DNA from: Larix sibirica
Lineage: Eukaryota > Streptophyta > Pinopsida > Pinales > Pinaceae
Assembly: GCA_004151065.3 (NCBI GenBank)
Contig: NWUY0300017530.1
Location: 17,644 to 38,397, forward strand
Direction: 5' to 3'
Length of the DNA stretch: 20,754 nucleotides
Of this stretch, positions 8,976 to 20,097 are shown one piece after another. The notes under the pieces were generated by a model. The model worked only from the letters and a program-made list of their open reading frames with translations. It ran no database searches and was not told where the DNA came from. The first letter of the stretch is position 1. Every line of letters begins with the position of its first letter. The position numbers were made by a program, and so were the translations under genes.

Positions 8976-11505
8976 TGTTGAATTATACTCAATGGAGAAA
9001 GCGATTTCTACATTTGTCTCTTCTGCCTTTATTGCTGGAAGGTGAGCTCTGGTTTCTGGGAATACAGTAGTTGGATATCTGTTACTCTTTAAATATTGTG
9101 GTTGAAACACGAATACATATAATGAAGAATGGGTAACAACTGATAATCCCACTTTTTCTCTTGGATTTGGTATCAATAGTTGGTAGCTGCGTCGATAAAG
9201 ACTGGTTTCTTAACATGTTTCGCATTGGGTAGAGGATGGAGGAATGAGTTTTGGGGATGGCTTTGAGGTATCACCCAAATTTCAGGGAATGACATCTTAT
9301 GCATAATGGGACCCCTTCGTCAAACATAGAAAAAAATATAGCAAATCTCAAGAAAAACATTTTTTTGACATCGGTACAAATGCTCTTCTCTACTTTTGTT
9401 GTTGATGGCCCTTACTCGCAAAATGATTTTGAGGGCTTTAGAAGGAAGTGCCTGGAATTAATTTTATCCATAAAGAGGAAAGGAAGAAGAAAAATAACTT
9501 TTGTTTTTTCACTGTTTTTTTCAAGTTCAGCTCCTAAGTATAGGATGCTTGGGCATCCTGCTTGGGAGTCCAAGAACGTTTCCTGGATGTTCCCTTTAGA
9601 CAAGACATGGTAGGGGAAGTATCCCCTGTTCCAGGGACAGTGGATGTGTCCCGTGCATCCTCGCGGAAATGCATGCTTGTAAAAACAGTTTCTTTCTCCT
9701 AAAAGCTGCAAAACATCACATTTTTGTACCAGGTAGAAGAAGAGAGATAAGGTTGACACTTCTCTTCCTAATACTAGCAAGAAACCATGATCTCTAAAAT
9801 TCCAAATTTCATTGGCATTCTTTATATTTGTGGGTTTCTTATTTAGTTTTCTTCTGCTTCCTATTTTGCTTTTATCGTCATTGCCATAAGCAGTTTTGAG
9901 AGCTTGGATTTGCCTTGCTACTTTATCTCATGATTCTGCCTGCTTTGTGTGATTTGATTTCTAATATTTTTGCATGCATTTTTCCACTACTTGTTCTTCT
10001 AGAATTAGGAGAGTAAGATTCTGTACCACTACTATTCTCCCTACGCATTTTCCCCTCTTGGTGAACAGCTTAATTATAATTGCTCAATCTGGTGGGCTTT
10101 GAACAAGAAGCAGCATTATCATTTTTTAATCTTGTCGGTAAATATCATAATGGCATTTACATGACTTGGACCTGGGAATGACTCGACAAAGCCAAAGAAT
10201 AAGAGGCTCTAGAAAAATTCACGAAAAACATGACATAAAATCCCACATAACAAAAAACTCAAAAAAATACTAAAAATAGGCAAATATATGTCCAACATTG
10301 TCAAAATCGTAAAAACTGTAACTCATTGAGTAACTCTGTCGAACTTGATCAAATTCATGGAGTCTTGGTCAGAGTCTCCAAGTCTAGGTCAAATTTGTTC
10401 AGTGTTGGCAAGTTGTTCTTGGTTTTTGCATTTTCTAGTGTTTTCCATCAGTGAGAACGTTTTGTCAGACCAATTTGGAAAGAACTGTTGCTTCAATCAA
10501 AATGGTGGCATGCATTGCTTTCATAAAAACACTGATGCATTAGTTAAGTTATGGCATTTCCAGTTAAGTTGTTATTTATCATTATCACTGTGCAGAGTAG
10601 TAGTCATTTTCAACGTGGAATGAAATCCTCAATCAAGGGATATGCAACCGGGATCATTAGCCTTGCATTTAAGAAGGTATCATAAAAACAACCACCACAA
10701 GCAAGGGGGACCCACAAAGTACACTGGCTGAGGCACCTCTAAACGATTTACTCCCAAACCCAACTTTCGGATTGGCAAAGCTTCTAGTGCTTTAAAGTTC
10801 GATTCAACGAACTATACTTTTATATCACTTAGTTGCAAAGTTTTAATCTTTTTTCACCATTGGATGAATCCAAAATAAAACAGTAGACTTCATATGAAGA
10901 TATAATTTATTGAATTGATAAAAGGGTTACAAATTGGTGGTTTGTCATCGCCTAAATGCATCAAGACTGATCTGACACGAAACAAAACACCAACGCCATT
11001 CTTTTAACATCCGAAGTTGGCCCAAAATAAAATGTTAGACTTAAAATAAGATTTGTTCAAACCAAAATTTTAATTGTAGTTAAATATATTACGGAGTAAC
11101 AATATGACTTACTAAAAATCATATTAAGAGAACATATCTCAACTTTTGCTCATCCATTCCTCTTGGAAGAAGAAATCATGACTTTAAGTTACTACTTTCT
11201 ACGGTATCTATTTAATTAGTTCACCAAATAATCTTCTAAGTCAAATAGCACACAATGCTCAAACCATACCAATTAACTGCAAAAGTACAATAATTGAACT
11301 CGAAACCTCTTAAACATGGATATGGATTCCTATCAAAAGATCCAATCCGGGGCTTTGACAAGATATATGCTATTATTATTTTTGTTATCATTCCAATATC
11401 TTACATAATAGACTTGCTGAAGTGTAAGAACACAAAAGGGGAATGGAATTCAAAACCTCTTACTATGGTTCCTTAACCTAAAGACCAAACCAAGGTTCTC
11501 AGAAA
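8976..11505. other. Downstream non-coding part of block copy 1
   Basis: About 2.5 kb after the PPR stop with no convincing gene. A donor-like GGAAG/GTGAGCT at 9042 could start a 3'-UTR intron. Frames at 9299-9613 and 10345-10623 have no recognisable motif, and the 9299 frame is cut short in copy 2 by one base change (9479 A, 16519 T). The same interval in copy 2 is 16016-18545. Confidence 0.6.
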
Positions 11506-11506
11506 N
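11506..11506. other. Undetermined base at block/retroelement junction
   Basis: A single N lies exactly where copy 1 stops matching copy 2 (both end ggttctcagaaa). The DNA to the right is retrotransposon sequence. A lone N at a structural boundary suggests a contig join or an unresolved base. Confidence 0.9.
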
Positions 11507-12037
11507 TGACCCAAATATTCAACCTCAATGACCCCAAAAGCATATTTGGAACACTTGATAAATAATTGTTGATCCTGAAGTAATTGCAAAGCACAGTTAA
11601 CATGTTGTAGGTGGCCTTCCCATGTGCTATTGTAGATCAATATATCATCAAATAAAACTAGCACAAAATTGTAGAGGAAAGGGTGAAAAATCTTATTCAT
11701 GAGGCTTTGAAAGGTGGATGGACCATTGTAAAGACCAAAAGGCATGATTGAGAACTTGTAAGGACCTTCATGGGTACATAAATTTGTCTTAGGAATGTTT
11801 GCTTCTTTCATCTAGATTTGGTGGTTGCTAGACTGGAGGCCAAGTTTAGTGAAGAAATTCATACCATGAAGATCATTAATGATCATATGGGAAATTTATC
11901 CTTGATAGTTAACTTATTAAGAGCTCAAAAATATGGACACATGCACCAAGTGCCTTCTTTTTTCAAACTCATAACCATCAATGATGAATAAGGACTTGTA
12001 CTTGAATGAATGATGCAAGCCTCCAACAACACTTGAA
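11507..12037 (-). mobile_element. Ty3/Gypsy retrotransposon reverse-transcriptase fragment, inactivated
   Basis: The minus strand reads through the reverse-transcriptase core of a plant Ty3/Gypsy element, running from high to low coordinates. Recognisable blocks are STSPYSS (near 12005), LNKLTIKDKFPI (11930-11895), LHGMNFFTKL (11875-11845), HEGPYKF, MPFGLYNGPSTFQ (near 11745), the polymerase motif as FDD (11652-11644; family usually YxDD or FxDD), and EVEYLG just before the N. It is broken by a TGA and small insertion near 11935, a frameshift near 11895, and a TAG at 11812-11814. No gag, protease, RNase H, integrase or LTRs are present. It is a fragment of about 530 bp, wedged between the two PPR blocks. 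Confidence 0.9.
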
Positions 12038-12078
12038 TTTTTTTTTTTTTTTTTTTTCTTTTTTTCTTTTTTCTTTTT
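12038..12078. repeat. T-rich tract at left edge of block copy 2
   Basis: Twenty consecutive T (12038-12057) followed by more T/C up to 12078. It joins the reverse-transcriptase fragment to block copy 2. The tract is longer than its counterpart before copy 1. Homopolymers of this length are prone to slippage and to assembly error. Confidence 0.9.
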
Positions 12079-13429
12079 GGGGTTGGACTTGCCTTTACTT
12101 TATTGAAAGAGTTTTTGATTTTTTTTTAAGGATTTCCTTTTCTTAAAAGAAGAATAAATTCAATAATATCATTAAAATTAAGGTTAACGGATTATATATT
12201 GAAATCGGGTTAAATTTGGAGAGTTGGGTTTTGAATAAGAGCCTTTCTCTACTCTGCACTATGGTCTTCTAGTTTTAAGAAATAAACAATAAAGAAGCAT
12301 TTGGAACAAAGGCTTATTATGTTTTTCAAAATTTATTTAAAGTTAATCCACTCTATTCGCTTTGTAGACAATGGTAAAAACTCAATGTATTTCTAGAACA
12401 AAGCATAAGTTTTGGTAATACATGATGATAACATTATTACATAGAAAACTTTAACAATTAAGGGGAATCAAAATTCAAGACTATTTGAAGCTAAACACAT
12501 CATGGAATGAAAAACATGCAATGGCCCACCCAAGAACCAACTCTCACAAGGTATGTTGCAAAACATGAAGACGAGAGAAACCGAAAGAGTTATGGGAAGA
12601 GAGGTTGTATAGGATATGTGAGAACAATGAATGTAGGATAATGTTAGAACAATGAAATTGAAACATAACAACACTTTGTTCTTCATTACATTACATACTT
12701 ACCTTTAGAGCATGGTTATGGCCCTACACTAAGGACTAGAAAACTACATTCCAATAAAGCCAAGTAGAGGCCACTAATTGAGAGGTAGGGCAATCAACAC
12801 TTCAACAAAACCATAAGTTTATAACATTTTTGTATTGTTTCTAGGCGCTAGCCATCATGGTTTCTTTTTTATTTCCATTGTTGTTTTCAACCATTTGATG
12901 CAACTATTGATGATTACATGCATTTTTTTTTCATGCACTATTTTTTATGTTCAATATACATATAAATTAGAATGTAGCTATTTTTTTAAGTATCAAAGAG
13001 TTTTTGCAATTCCACATATGAGATATTTTTTTTGATATTATTGGGTAGTGTAAGTCATTAATCTATGCTTCATGTCTATGAGTATTAATTGCAACTAATC
13101 AATTTCTCATGATTTTAACTAGTCCACCTATCACTCATTACATGAGTGATGCTCACAAAGATGAAGAAGTTAGATTGAAATTAGCAAAATGAATTGCATA
13201 ACATCAATCTACTTCCCATAACTAGAAATTCTCATAAAGTCATCCAACCCAAGACTCCTTTGACTCAAATGCACTTCATCGTGAAGTTGTCTACATAATC
13301 AAACCCACCAGCTAACTTGCATTTCTAAAACATTAACCAATATTACACATTATAAATTATTTTGTTAAAACTCCCTTACCCTTTTATTCAAATATTGAGA
13401 AGCTTTAAAATTCCAACCCATAAAATATC

Positions 13430-13438
13430 TATATAAAG
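13430..13438 (+). promoter_or_regulatory. Putative TATA box of PPR gene, copy 2
   Basis: The TATATAAAG of copy 1 is preserved 372 bp before the copy 2 ATG, and the intervening sequence is the same as in copy 1. If copy 1 is expressed, copy 2 has the same proximal promoter. Confidence 0.4.
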
Positions 13439-13613
13439 TAAGTGTTTACTCATAACGCATATCCATAAATGTCCACATTGGAATAAGAATACAACCCATA
13501 TATTTGCTCATATGCGATCTTAATATGAAATTGCATTCTACTTTCTAGGCGATCAAAGGGCACGAGTGTGAAATCTTAGCTCCTGAAGATGAACCCCACT
13601 GGTGGCTCGAAAC

Positions 13614-13740
13614 GTGAGTATATGAAATCTTCTCACGCAGAATTCAACAAAGATTTACTTTGTTTTGGAATGGATTTTTGATATACCGAGGATTCCAGTG
13701 ATGTGATGAGAAGAGGGTTTGGCTTTCTTTCTCATTACAG
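13614..13740 (+). other. Putative intron in PPR 5' leader, copy 2
   Basis: Same GTGAGTAT donor and pyrimidine-rich CATTACAG acceptor as in copy 1, giving a 127-bp intron upstream of the ATG at 13802. Inferred from splice signals only. Confidence 0.4.
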
Positions 13741-13801
13741 CGTATGAAGCCGGTGTTCCTTCTGAGAAATATTTGGATTTGACCTTTTTGAATAACAAGG
13801 T

Positions 13802-16015
13802 ATGGAGTATAGTACCAACAAATTCATTACACTTCGTATCAAAATACGGGCACTACCATCTGCACTTCATGCATTCAGAATGGCCGAGGCCTTTCATTCC
13901 CAAATAATCGTCAAATATCATAAACTACATGCAAAATGCATTTCAACAATGCCTGTAACAGAAGTTACAGTTGAGGCAATCGGGAATTTGTTTGGAACAG
14001 AAGTAGACGCCGAAAGGTATTCCCGTCTCTTGACATCCTACGCCGATACTAAAGACTTGACATCGGGCAGGAAGCTCCACACGCACATGATAAAAACTGG
14101 GGTTGAGGTCGATGACTATTTGGGCACAGGGCTCACCATTATGTATGTAAAAAATGGGAGAATAGAAGATGCACGCCAACTGTTTGACAAAATTCCTAAA
14201 CGAAATGTGGTGTCCTGGACCGGGATCATTGCAGGATATGCTGAGACTGGGAGAATTGAGGATGCATGCGAACTTTTTGACAGAATGCCTGAACGGAACT
14301 CAGTTTCTTGGAGCACCATGATTGCGGGATATGCGCGAGATGGGCAAGGTAAAGAGGCCATCAAGTGCTTTGCGCAAATGCAAAAGGAAGGGGTGGAGTC
14401 GAGGCAGTCGACCTTCGTCACGCTTTTGAGTGCTTGTGCTGGCCTCGCAGATGTTGAGCAGGGGAGGGAGGTACATGCCTGTGTGATTAAATCTCGTTTC
14501 AATTCACATGTTACTGTAAGGAATGCCCTTATAACTATGTACGCAAAATGTGGCTGTGTAGAGGATGCTTGCAATGTATTTGAGAGAATGCCTGAACGAA
14601 ATGTGGTGTCATGGACAGCCATGATTTCAGGGTATTCCCAGAATGGGAGAATAGATGACGCCCTCGAAGTATTTGAGAAAATGCCTGAGAGAAATGTTGT
14701 GTCATGGAATGCAATAATCAGTGGCTGCGCCAAAAATGGAAGGCTAGAAGATGCACGCCGGTTGTTTGCAGAAATGCCCGACCAGAATGTGGTTACGTGG
14801 AATGGGATGATTGCAGGATGTGCACAGAATGCGTACGGGGAGGAAGCACTGAAACTCTTTTTTGAAATGCAAAGAGAAGACATCAAGCCGGACTGTTTTA
14901 CCTTCTCCAGTGTTCTTCAAGCATGTGCCAGCTTGGTAGCCATGGAAAAGGGTAAGCAGATCCATTCTCATATAATCAGATCGGGTTTTGAGTCAGATGT
15001 CTTTGTTGGGAGTACCCTTGTTGACATGTATGCTAAAAGTGGAAGCATTGTCAATGCTCGTCAGTTTTTTGAAAAGATGCCAGAACGAAATGTGGTCTCA
15101 TGGAATGCAATGATTATAGGATTTGCTCAGCATGGGTTTGGCTCAGAGGCACTCCATCTGTTTGAACTGATGCAACATGAGGGCTTGCAACCAAATGCCG
15201 TCACCTTTGTTGGCGTTTTGATTTCCTGTAGCTATGAGGGCTTTGTGGATCAAGGTTGGCATCATTTTGATTCCTTGTGGGAAGTTTATCACATTAAACC
15301 AGGGCAGGACCATTATGCTTGCATGGTTGACCTTCTTGGCCGTGCTGGTCAACTCAATGAAGCAGAAGATTTGATAAAAAAAATGCCATTTGAACCTGAT
15401 GCTGTAATTTGGAGAGTCTTGCTTGGTGCCTGCAAAATCCATGCAAATTTGGAGTTATGTGAACGGGTGGCAGGATATCTTTTGGAGCTTGAATCACAAA
15501 ATGCAGCAAATTATGTCCTGTTGGCAAACTGCTATGCTGCAGCTGGTAGATGGGACGATGTAGGGAAGGTCAGGTTAATGATGAGAGATAGGGGGATAAA
15601 GAAGGATCCGGGATGTAGCTGGATTGAATTCCAGAACAGAGTCCATACATTTGTAGTAGATGATACTTCACACCCACAAACTCTGAGTATTTATACATTG
15701 TTGGAGAAATTGACCGATCAAATCAAGGAAGTAGGGTATGTGCCTGAGACAAACTTTGTGCTTCATGATGTTGAAGGGAAGAAGAAGGAGCACCTTCTTT
15801 GCTATCACAGCGAAAAGCTGGCCATTGCTTTTGGGATTATTAATTTTACCCCTGGTACAACAATCCGAGTTATCAAGAACCTCCGTATGTGTGGTGACTG
15901 CCACACAGTCACCAAGTTCATCTCCAAGGTTGTTGGCCGACAAATTGTTGTAAGGGATACCAGCCGCTTCCATCATTTCATGGATGGATTTTGTTCTTGT
16001 AAGGATTATTGGTGA
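13802..16015 (+). CDS. PLS-class PPR protein with E and DYW domains, copy 2
   Basis: A 737-codon frame whose protein is the same as that of the gene at 6762-8975, with all repeats, the E1/E2 motifs, the HSE and CxxC deaminase residues and the DYW end kept. Start choice and likely role are as for copy 1. No coding difference exists between the copies, so any difference in function would have to come from flanking DNA. The two genes are in the same orientation, 7040 bp apart start to start. The copy is real DNA only if the assembly is right; otherwise it is the other allele or an overlapping contig of the same gene. Confidence 0.95.
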   Translation: MEYSTNKFITLRIKIRALPSALHAFRMAEAFHSQIIVKYHKLHAKCISTMPVTEVTVEAIGNLFGTEVDAERYSRLLTSYADTKDLTSGRKLHTHMIKTGVEVDDYLGTGLTIMYVKNGRIEDARQLFDKIPKRNVVSWTGIIAGYAETGRIEDACELFDRMPERNSVSWSTMIAGYARDGQGKEAIKCFAQMQKEGVESRQSTFVTLLSACAGLADVEQGREVHACVIKSRFNSHVTVRNALITMYAKCGCVEDACNVFERMPERNVVSWTAMISGYSQNGRIDDALEVFEKMPERNVVSWNAIISGCAKNGRLEDARRLFAEMPDQNVVTWNGMIAGCAQNAYGEEALKLFFEMQREDIKPDCFTFSSVLQACASLVAMEKGKQIHSHIIRSGFESDVFVGSTLVDMYAKSGSIVNARQFFEKMPERNVVSWNAMIIGFAQHGFGSEALHLFELMQHEGLQPNAVTFVGVLISCSYEGFVDQGWHHFDSLWEVYHIKPGQDHYACMVDLLGRAGQLNEAEDLIKKMPFEPDAVIWRVLLGACKIHANLELCERVAGYLLELESQNAANYVLLANCYAAAGRWDDVGKVRLMMRDRGIKKDPGCSWIEFQNRVHTFVVDDTSHPQTLSIYTLLEKLTDQIKEVGYVPETNFVLHDVEGKKKEHLLCYHSEKLAIAFGIINFTPGTTIRVIKNLRMCGDCHTVTKFISKVVGRQIVVRDTSRFHHFMDGFCSCKDYW

Positions 16016-18511
16016 TGTTGAATTATACTCAATGGAGAAAGCGATTTCTACATTTGTCTCTTCTGCCTTTATTGCTGGAAGGTGAGCTCTGGTTTCTGGG
16101 AATACAGTAGTTGGATATCTGTTACTCTTTAAATATTGTGGTTGAAACACGAATACATATAATGAAGAATGGGTAACAACTGATAATCCCACTTTTTCTC
16201 TTGGATTTGGTATCAATAGTTGGTAGCTGCGTCGATAAAGACTGGTTTCTTAACATGTTTCGCATTGGGTAGAGGATGGAGGAATGAGTTTTGGGGATGG
16301 CTTTGAGGTATCACCCAAATTTCAGGGAATGACATCTTATGCATAATGGGACCCCTTCGTCAAACATAGAAAAAAATATAGCAAATCTCAAGAAAAACAT
16401 TTTTTTGACATCGGTACAAATGCTCTTCTCTACTTTTGTTGTTGATGGCCCTTACTCGCAAAATGATTTTGAGGGCTTTAGAAGGAAGTGCCTGGAATTA
16501 ATTTTATCCATAAAGAGGTAAGGAAGAAGAAAAATAACTTTTGTTTTTTCACTGTTTTTTTCAAGTCCAGCTCCTTAGTATAGGATGCTTGGGCATCCTG
16601 CTTGGGAGTCCAAGAACGTTTCCTGGATGTTCCCTTTAGACAAGACATGGTAGGGGAAGTATCCCCTGTTCCAGGGACAGTGGATGTGTCCCGTGCATCC
16701 TCGCGGAAATGCATGCTTGTAAAAACAGTTTCTTTCTCCTAAAAGCTGCAAAACATCACATTTTTGTACCAGGTAGAAGAAGAGAGATAAGGTTGACACT
16801 TCTCTTCCTAATACTAGCAAGAAACCATGATCTCTAAAATTCCAAATTTCATTGGCATTCTTTATATTTGTGGGTTTCTTATTTAGTTTTCTTCTGCTTC
16901 CTATTTTGCTTTTATCGTCATTGCCATAAGCAGTTTTGAGAGCTTGGATTTGCCTTGCTACTTTATCTCATGATTCTGCCTGCTTTGTGTGATTTGATTT
17001 CTAATATTTTTGCATGCATTTTTCCACTACTTGTTCTTCTAGAATTAGGAGAGTAAGATTCTGTACCACTACTATTCTCCCTACGCATTTTCCCCTCTTG
17101 GTGAACAGCTTAATTATAATTGCTCAATCTGGTGGGCTTTGAACAAGAAGCAGCATTATCATTTTTTAATCTTGTCGGTAAATATCATAATGGCATTTAC
17201 ATGACTTGGACCTGGGAATGACTCGACAAAGCCAAAGAATAAGAGGCTCTAGAAAAATTCACGAAAAACATGACATAAAATCCCACATAACAAAAAACTC
17301 AAAAAAATACTAAAAATAGGCAAATATATGTCCAACATTGTCAAAATCGTAAAAACTGTAACTCATTGAGTAACTCTGTCGAACTTGATCAAATTCATGG
17401 AGTCTTGGTCAGAGTCTCCAAGTCTAGGTCAAATTTGTTCAGTGTTGGCAAGTTGTTCTTGGTTTTTGCATTTTCTAGTGTTTTCCATCAGTGAGAACGT
17501 TTTGTCAGACCAATTTGGAAAGAACTGTTGCTTCAATCAAAATGGTGGCATGCATTGCTTTCATAAAAACACTGATGCATTAGTTAAGTTATGGCATTTC
17601 CAGTTAAGTTGTTATTTATCATTATCACTGTGCAGAGTAGTAGTCATTTTCAACGTGGAATGAAATCCTCAATCAAGGGATATGCAACCGGGATCATTAG
17701 CCTTGCATTTAAGAAGGTATCATAAAAACAACCACCACAAGCAAGGGGGACCCACAAAGTACACTGGCTGAGGCACCTCTAAACGATTTACTCCCAAACC
17801 CAACTTTCGGATTGGCAAAGCTTCTAGTGCTTTAAAGTTCGATTCAACGAACTATACTTTTATATCACTTAGTTGCAAAGTTTTAATCTTTTTTCACCAT
17901 TGGATGAATCCAAAATAAAACAGTAGACTTCATATGAAGATATAATTTATTGAATTGATAAAAGGGTTACAAATTGGTGGTTTGTCATCGCCTAAATGCA
18001 TCAAGACTGATCTGACACGAAACAAAACACCAACGCCATTCTTTTAACATCCGAAGTTGGCCCAAAATAAAATGTTAGACTTAAAATAAGATTTGTTCAA
18101 ACCAAAATTTTAATTGTAGTTAAATATATTACGGAGTAACAATATGACTTACTAAAAATCATATTAAGAGAACATATCTCAACTTTTGCTCATCCATTCC
18201 TCTTGGAAGAAGAAATCATGACTTTAAGTTACTACTTTCTACGGTATCTATTTAATTAGTTCACCAAATAATCTTCTAAGTCAAATAGCACACAATGCTC
18301 AAACCATACCAATTAACTGCAAAAGTACAATAATTGAACTCGAAACCTCTTAAACATGGATATGGATTCCTATCAAAAGATCCAATCCGGGGCTTTGACA
18401 AGATATATGCTATTATTATTTTTGTTATCATTCCAATATCTTACATAATAGACTTGCTGAAGTGTAAGAACACAAAAGGGGAATGGAATTCAAAACCTCT
18501 TACTATGGTTC

Positions 18512-18807
18512 CTTAACCTAAAGACCAAACCAAGGTTCTCAGAAAGGACCCACTGTCATTAGTTTTGTCATCATTGAACCTTGAGGCTTGAACATGTAAA
18601 ATAATTATTCAGGTTTGGGCATACTGGTCTAAATAAGTTCGATATAGTTGTATACCCACTGTCGTTAGTTTTGTCATCATTGAACCTTGAATATATAAAA
18701 TGAATATTCAGGTTTGGGCATATCGGTCTAAATAAGTTGGACATAGTTGTATACCAAGGAGATTAATGCAGGCTTTTGATTTGAAATATATGTGACATTG
18801 CATCTGT
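18512..18807. repeat. 296-bp direct repeat, first copy
   Basis: Begins cttaacctaaagacc and matches 20459-20754 at a fixed offset of 1947 bp. I see only two mismatches (agaaa at 18541-18545 versus aacaa). The match runs to the window end, so its true right limit is unknown. It overlaps the last 34 bp of the 6.5-kb block. Confidence 0.9.
18549..18755. repeat. 106-bp imperfect tandem duplication
   Basis: Two adjacent units (18549-18654 and 18655-18755) both start cccactgtc and share gttttgtcatcattgaacct, ttcaggtttgggcata and ggtctaaataagtt. The second is about 5 bp shorter. The pair is repeated whole at 20496-20702. Confidence 0.9.
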
Positions 18808-19104
18808 CCCTCATTTTCAAGGTAAGTTTATTAGTCCATTTCATACCAGTAACATTGGTGACATTATATTTAAATGGCCACTTTGGAGCTTCTTTTCTAT
18901 CGACGTACTATTGAAGAGATTCTTTGAAGCCTGTCTATGTTGAAGCTTATTTGTGTCATCGCATTTTCGAAATATCAATTTACTTGAAATTCTAGGGAGT
19001 TTTTCATTTTCACTGACCTTCCAATTTAACTTGTGAAGCCTTGTGTATCTTGTATTATGTTAAAGCCTCAAGCCGACCATTAACTTTTCTTTAGGCAATC
19101 AAGG

Positions 19105-19302
19105 TGTTTAAAAATGTATATATTTAGTGTTAACGTAGTGAGCCATGAGTTTTCAACCTTAGTTGACTTAGTTTAGTTTTCATTTAGGGATATGAGTCCT
19201 CAACCAAAACATTAAAGCATGTTGTTTAAAAATGTACATATTTGATGTTGAAGGAGTGAACCATGATATAAGACTTCAACAATAGTTAGCCTAGTTTTCA
19301 CT
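19105..19302. repeat. 118-bp imperfect tandem duplication
   Basis: A unit starting tgtttaaaaatgta at 19105 recurs at 19223. Shared blocks include gtga.ccatga and the later tagttttca. The copies are well diverged, so this is an old duplication. Confidence 0.7.
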
Positions 19303-19727
19303 ACTAACCCCCAACAAGTGTGGAGTATATCATGAAACTATTATTTGGGTATGATGTTCCATTATCACCAACTTCTATGTACAACTAACTGCAAATAAGT
19401 GATCTTATAAAAATAAAGCTAATTCTAATAAATCATAGGTAACATGCACACACATTTAGAATAAGTAGACAATTTCAAAAGCAACATACTTTCTCGTCCA
19501 TATTGATTATTAGAGCATACAATTTTTAACTCCCATCGCTAGTGGGTCGCTTGGCTCTTATCCTTTTAGGCTTGATAAGTGGGTATTCGGTCTATGTTAA
19601 AAAAGGTTGTTTAGGGTTTTACATGTCATATCTCAAACAATTTGGTTTGCATAATTGGTTTTTAGAGTATATTTTGAATGAAAAATGTTTCCTAAATGTT
19701 TTCTTGATGCTAAATGATGCAGTGGTT

Positions 19728-19839
19728 GAGGTTTTTTTATGAATACTATTAGGCATCACGAATGTTATTAATTTAACTTGCTATGAGGTTTTTATGGATA
19801 CTATTTGGCATCACAAATGTTATTAATTTAACTTGCTAT
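19728..19839. repeat. 57-bp tandem duplication
   Basis: Units 19728-19784 and 19785-19839 both run from gaggttttt to ttattaatttaacttgctat, with a few substitutions and a 2-bp length difference. Confidence 0.9.
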
Positions 19840-20004
19840 TATGTCTATATAGGGTATTTAATTTCAAATGTTTGCTTTGATGTGAGTTGTATTTTGATGT
19901 CATCACTGGAAGACTTTGACATTGATGTGAAGAAAAAAATAGTAGTCAAATTCTAGGAAGAGTTTCACTCTATTCTGCTTGTACATTGAGAACATGAAGT
20001 GAGT

Positions 20005-20097
20005 ATCAAAAGATTGCATTGAATGTTGAAAGTGTTGTGAGAGGTTTTTTATAGCTAGTTTATCAAAATATTGCATTGAATGTTGAAAGCATTGTGA
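20005..20097. repeat. 57-bp-period imperfect repeat pair
   Basis: A unit atcaaaagattgcattgaat at 20005 recurs as atcaaaatattgcattgaat at 20062, each followed by gttgaaag and a nearby ttgtga. Its period is 57 bp, the same as the pair at 19728, but the sequence is unrelated. Confidence 0.8.

Larger units (their letters stand above)
5024..11505. repeat. 6.5-kb duplicated block, copy 1
   Basis: This block recurs at 12079-18545. The offset is 7055 bp up to about 5205 and 7040 bp afterwards, because copy 1 carries 15 extra bases (5206-5220). Reading the two copies side by side I found only eight single-base differences besides that indel: 5049, 5050, 5239, 5402, 5418, 9479, 9527 and 9536. The block holds the complete PPR gene with upstream and downstream DNA, so it is a DNA-level duplication and not a spliced retrocopy of the PPR mRNA. 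It stops at the N at 11506. Confidence 0.95.
12079..18545. repeat. 6.5-kb duplicated block, copy 2
   Basis: Second copy of 5024-11505, same orientation and about 99.9% identical by direct reading. Unlike copy 1, it continues past agaaa at 18545 into further sequence (18546 onward) with no N, so copy 2 has the more natural right edge. Confidence 0.95.

Noticed and set aside
8628-9176. 182-codon minus-strand open frame (also 15668-16216)
   Set aside because: Mostly antisense to the conserved DYW domain of the PPR gene, with no recognisable protein family.
9299-9613. 104-codon plus-strand frame downstream of the PPR gene
   Set aside because: A single base difference creates a stop in copy 2 (60 codons remain). 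No motif and non-coding-like composition.
11290-11320. tRNA B-box-like gaactcgaaacctc as a possible SINE promoter
   Set aside because: Only a loose match, with no A box at the right distance and no tail. Not enough for a SINE call.
11473-11505. C-terminal part of the minus-strand reverse-transcriptase frame beyond the N
   Set aside because: These codons come from the end of block copy 1 on the other side of the N, so they are not retroelement sequence.
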